Assembly (NCBI GenBank): GCA_937901625.1
Contig: CALDIE010000248.1
Span: 1 to 16,359, forward strand
Origin: an uncultured Lachnospiraceae bacterium
Lineage (GTDB): Bacteria > Bacillota > Clostridia > Lachnospirales > Lachnospiraceae
Direction of reading: 5' to 3'
DNA: 16,359 bases
The notes beneath the pieces were generated by a model. It worked only from the letters and a program-made list of their open reading frames with translations, made no database searches and was not told where the DNA came from. This document shows, piece by piece, positions 14,243 to 16,359 of this stretch (the stretch's first letter is position 1; every line of letters starts with the position of its first letter). The translations under genes and the position numbers were made by a program.

Positions 14243-14271
14243 TTTCCGAAAATTAAGGAAGTATATATAAT
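14243..14271 (+). promoter_or_regulatory. Promoter for the pilin/HAD unit
   Basis: A perfect TATAAT (14266-14271) lies 17 bases after a weak TTTCCG (14243-14248). The leader of about 85 bases includes the hairpin CCGG-AGTGTCACA-CCGG (14298-14314) and is G-rich near its end. I do not recognise a riboswitch in it. Confidence 0.5.
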
Positions 14272-14361
14272 ATGAGATGAAGACGCGTAGGATTTACCGG
14301 AGTGTCACACCGGAACTGTGGAAAAGGGTAGCACGGGGGGAACAGACGGGAGTGTGGGATT

Positions 14362-14895
14362 ATGAAAAAGAAAACAGAAACAGGTAATGCGGGTTTTTCT
14401 CTTGTAGAGTTGATCATCGTGATCGCGATCATGGCGATCTTAGTCGGCGTGATAGCTCCGCAATTGATCAAATTTATTGAAAAGGCGAATGTATCTTCCG
14501 ATACGGAGACTCTTAATGCGGTGTATACCGCTATCGTCTATGCCTCCATGGATCCGGAGGTTCTGGAAGATGACGACTCCCTGGCAATCCTTGCCAATTG
14601 GGACGGTTCGACGGCGTTCACGTTGGAAAGCATCGAAAACGCAGGTCCGTCAAAGCTGCGCACGGAGATCCTGACCACCCTTGGCTGGCCGGATCTTTCG
14701 CAGGCTACATACCAGAGGGAGTTGGTTTCTACTCATACATCGGGAGCGACGATCTATTTTCAGAACAGAGGTACGGCATATAATCCTCTGGTAATGTGGA
14801 TCACGACAACGGACAGCAGCGGAGCGAAGGATACTTCGTATGCACCGACGAATTTTTTGGATCCGGATGTAGCAAAATGCGTGAATGTGATGTAA
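14362..14895 (+). CDS. Type IV pilin-like protein (prepilin with N-methylation motif)
   Basis: The 177-residue protein starts with a short basic leader (MKKKTETGNAG), a prepilin peptidase site G11|F12, and the hydrophobic helix FSLVELIIVIAIMAILVGVIA, with the conserved Glu at position 5 of the mature protein. The rest is a small alpha/beta globular part containing KFIEKANVSSDTETLNAVYTAI and later a beta region (GATIYFQNRGT). Only one late Cys, so no disulfide loop. No pilus ATPase, platform protein or prepilin peptidase lies in the window, so assembly machinery must be encoded elsewhere. The HAD gene starts on the base after its stop codon. Could be a major or minor pilin or a type II-like pseudopilin; sequence does not decide. 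Confidence 0.85.
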   Translation: MKKKTETGNAGFSLVELIIVIAIMAILVGVIAPQLIKFIEKANVSSDTETLNAVYTAIVYASMDPEVLEDDDSLAILANWDGSTAFTLESIENAGPSKLRTEILTTLGWPDLSQATYQRELVSTHTSGATIYFQNRGTAYNPLVMWITTTDSSGAKDTSYAPTNFLDPDVAKCVNVM

Positions 14896-15510
14896 ATGAA
14901 GATGATCAGAAATGTGATTTTTGATGTAGGAATGGTGCTGGTGGATTTCCGCTGGAAGGAATATATGAGCGATGACCTCGGTTTTTCTCCGGAGACGGTG
15001 AAACTGTTTGGTGAAAGGATTGTGATCAATCCTTTGTGGGATGAACTGGATCTGGGCGTCCGCGACAAAGAGGATATCTTTCGCAAGATGCGGGAAGCCG
15101 TGCCCGGTCACGAATCGGAAGTGGATCGCTTCTTTGAAAACATCGAAGGGATCGTGGAAAGTTATCCGTACAGCAAAGAATGGCTTAAGGATCTTAAGGC
15201 GAGAGGATATAGTGTATTTCTTTTGTCAAACTACCCGGGAGAGTTCTTTGCGCTCCATGAACAGACGAAATTTGATTTTTTGAATTATGTGGACGGCAAG
15301 GTGGTATCCGGGTTTGAGAGAGTATCCAAACCGGATCCCGAGATCTACAGACGACTTCTTTCCCGTTACAGCCTTAAGGCAGAGGAGTGTATCTTTTTGG
15401 ATGACAGAAAGAAGAATATCTTAGCGGCAAAGCGGGAAGGTATGGAAGCCATCCTCTTTACTTCCTATGAGGAAAGCCGCCTTGCGCTGGATGAACGACT
15501 CGACCGGTGA
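14896..15510 (+). CDS. HAD-IA family hydrolase (YihX-like phosphatase)
   Basis: A 204-residue cytoplasmic phosphatase-type protein. Motif I is FDVGMVLVD (D10 nucleophile; the second motif Asp is replaced by Gly, as is usual in the YihX branch). Motif II is FLLSNYP, motif III is the Lys of RVSKPDPEIYR, and motif IV is CIFLDDRKKN. Residues 20-85 are the helical cap. YihX of E. coli is an alpha-D-glucose-1-phosphate phosphatase; substrate here is unknown. The start follows the pilin stop directly (TAAATG), with a second ATG two codons later and no good Shine-Dalgarno, suggesting translational coupling. Its stop abuts the minus-strand stop of the next gene (TGA|TCA). Confidence 0.88.
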   Translation: MKMIRNVIFDVGMVLVDFRWKEYMSDDLGFSPETVKLFGERIVINPLWDELDLGVRDKEDIFRKMREAVPGHESEVDRFFENIEGIVESYPYSKEWLKDLKARGYSVFLLSNYPGEFFALHEQTKFDFLNYVDGKVVSGFERVSKPDPEIYRRLLSRYSLKAEECIFLDDRKKNILAAKREGMEAILFTSYEESRLALDERLDR

Positions 15511-15801
15511 TCATTTCCCGGAAGATGAGTCATCCTCAAGTGATTTATGAATGGGCAATCCGGAGGCGATCCATTGAAAGACTTTTTCGCTAAGCCCCCG
15601 CCCTAAGAGGAGTACGGTCAGCATACTCAGGCAAAAGGCCAGTAAGAGATTGCGCTTTTCGGAAAAGACAAACGGATTGTGATACAGCAGATATCGCAGT
15701 ATAAAACCATGCAAAAGAAAGATCCCCGGGGTGTTGCGGCCGATGCCCGATACCAGGGGGATTTTTATATTTCTTAACTTCCAATAAGGTTTAACACTCA
15801 A
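15511..15801 (-). pseudogene. Remnant of an acyltransferase family 3 gene (C-terminal fragment)
   Basis: The 96-codon frame opens with a TTG lacking a ribosome site, and the codon just before that is TGA (15802-15804). The readable part, VSGIGRNTPGIFLLHGFILRYLLYHNPF, is the C-terminal motif of acyltransferase-3/NolL-type membrane O-acyltransferases ((L/I)G+-(S/T)xGI(F/Y)LLH), followed by one transmembrane segment (LLLAFCLSMLTVLLLG). A whole protein would have about 330 or more residues and ten helices; only the last two are present. The first ten codons do not look like this family, so the fragment seems fused to unrelated sequence. Confidence 0.6.
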
Positions 15802-15888
15802 TCAAAATAAATCGCCTGTAGAGCCCGGAAAATCAACATTCCTGCTGCACTCCTTTGGATTCATTCCGGTATCCTTGAACTAGCCATG

Positions 15889-16359
15889 TTATTCTTCCCC
15901 ATGATACGGATATACGCCTATGATGCAACTCTTTTTACAAAAGCAGATCCCATAGGATTTTACGCCCGCATACCCGTCCTCCAATACGCCCTCCTCATAC
16001 TTCTTGTCCCTGATCTGGTCATACGCTTCCTTTAGTCCGCCTTCCATCTCGTTAAATTTCTTCCGCACCTTTACTTCAAAGAGGATCGCGGGGTCTGTTG
16101 GATTTTCCGGATACAGTACAATATCCGGTCGTCCTTCCCCTTCCTCCCTGTTGGACTGCGGCGCATAATTCGGCACGCCATAAAGGAGCGAGAGGAAAAA
16201 GCCGTGATAGAACGATTCGTCACTGTCGAATACGCTGATGCTCTTTTTCAAAAGCCTGGTGACATATCCAGCGATCAACTTCGTATCTCCATCCAACACC
16301 GCCTTGTGAAGCACGCTCCTGTCCTCGCTTTTGACCTGCCTGTCAAACCAGCTGCTGAT
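15889..16359 (-). CDS. PD-(D/E)XK nuclease / AAA-ATPase-like protein, C-terminal part (runs off the window)
   Basis: The frame is open to the right window edge on the minus strand, so only the last 156 codons are seen. A GTG at 16314 is in frame, but the sequence upstream (SSWFDRQVKSEDRS) still fits the family. The seen part is the PD-(D/E)XK module: ESFYHGFFLSLLYG, SNREEGEGRPDIVLYP (metal-binding Asp), ILFEVKVRKK (E-x-K), a helix YDQIRDKKYEEG with the family's QI-x2-KKY, and VKSYGICFCKKSC. In relatives an AAA-ATPase-like domain (PF09820) precedes this part; these proteins are common, multi-copy and of unknown function in Lachnospiraceae and Bacteroidetes. Confidence 0.85.
   Translation of the reverse strand: MSSWFDRQVKSEDRSVLHKAVLDGDTKLIAGYVTRLLKKSISVFDSDESFYHGFFLSLLYGVPNYAPQSNREEGEGRPDIVLYPENPTDPAILFEVKVRKKFNEMEGGLKEAYDQIRDKKYEEGVLEDGYAGVKSYGICFCKKSCIIGVYPYHGEE

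Noticed and set aside
14278..14361. A c-di-GMP or other riboswitch in the pilin leader
   Set aside because: The G-rich leader has one small hairpin but none of the conserved core bases of the known c-di-GMP classes that I can recognise.
15802..15804. Selenocysteine at the in-frame TGA
   Set aside because: No recognisable SECIS-like hairpin directly after it, and the flanking protein is not a selenoprotein family.

Overview
The window is a composite of two unrelated genomes. Bases 1 to about 2615 are extremely AT-rich. They begin with a C-rich telomere-like repeat (CCCCAAT) and carry one eukaryotic gene, an ER-type HSP90 (endoplasmin/GRP94). A telomere, a short AT leader and one gene look like the end of a small ciliate macronuclear chromosome. 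From about 2613 onward, base composition, codon use, Shine-Dalgarno sites and gene content are those of a Firmicute, most likely a Lachnospiraceae-type Clostridia. A rumen or gut community holding both ciliate protozoa and fibre-associated Lachnospiraceae would supply both parts. The two halves meet inside about 20 bases (2611-2630) that read sensibly as both the acidic HSP90 tail and the start of a bacterial membrane protein. An assembly misjoin on a shared short word is much more likely than a real fusion or transfer.

Bacterial layout, left to right. (1) 2613-4092, +: a membrane-anchored protein with a C-terminal cellulose-binding module of family 2 type, followed by a lipoprotein; together they look like a cell-surface pair. 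(2) 4270-5754, +: a DUF1846/UPF0371 protein with its own promoter. (3) 5907-7250, +: an SPFH-domain protein with three C-terminal zinc ribbons, ending in a strong intrinsic terminator. (4) 7347-8321, +: a DEDDh exonuclease with a C-terminal Zn-binding module, convergent with an alpha/beta-hydrolase esterase (8325-9176, -). (5) 9419-10600, +: a YcxB-like two-TM protein and a LytS-family histidine kinase that lacks any sensor region. (6) 10614-12446, -: a D,D-carboxypeptidase with a long Arg-rich cytoplasmic tail; the + strand terminator for the kinase lies inside its coding region. (7) trmB (12700-13338, +) and thrH (13467-14066, -) converge on an element made of a 28-bp-arm palindrome plus a 43-bp direct duplication, which fills the gap between their stop codons. 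(8) A divergent regulatory region with a consensus cre (CcpA) site separates thrH from a type IV pilin-like gene, which is followed with zero spacing by a HAD phosphatase. (9) The right end holds an acyltransferase remnant (-) and the 3' part of a PD-(D/E)XK nuclease / AAA-ATPase-like gene running off the window (-).

Most of the bacterial segment is ordinary chromosomal content: tRNA modification, cell wall and one-gene transcription units, with surface or fibre-related genes among them (CBM2 protein, esterase, pilin). There are no rRNA or tRNA genes, no CRISPR array, no phage and no intact insertion sequence. The items most worth attention are the telomere and chimera junction, the palindromic element at 13340-13463, the YcxB/sensorless-kinase pair, and the Arg-rich carboxypeptidase tail.
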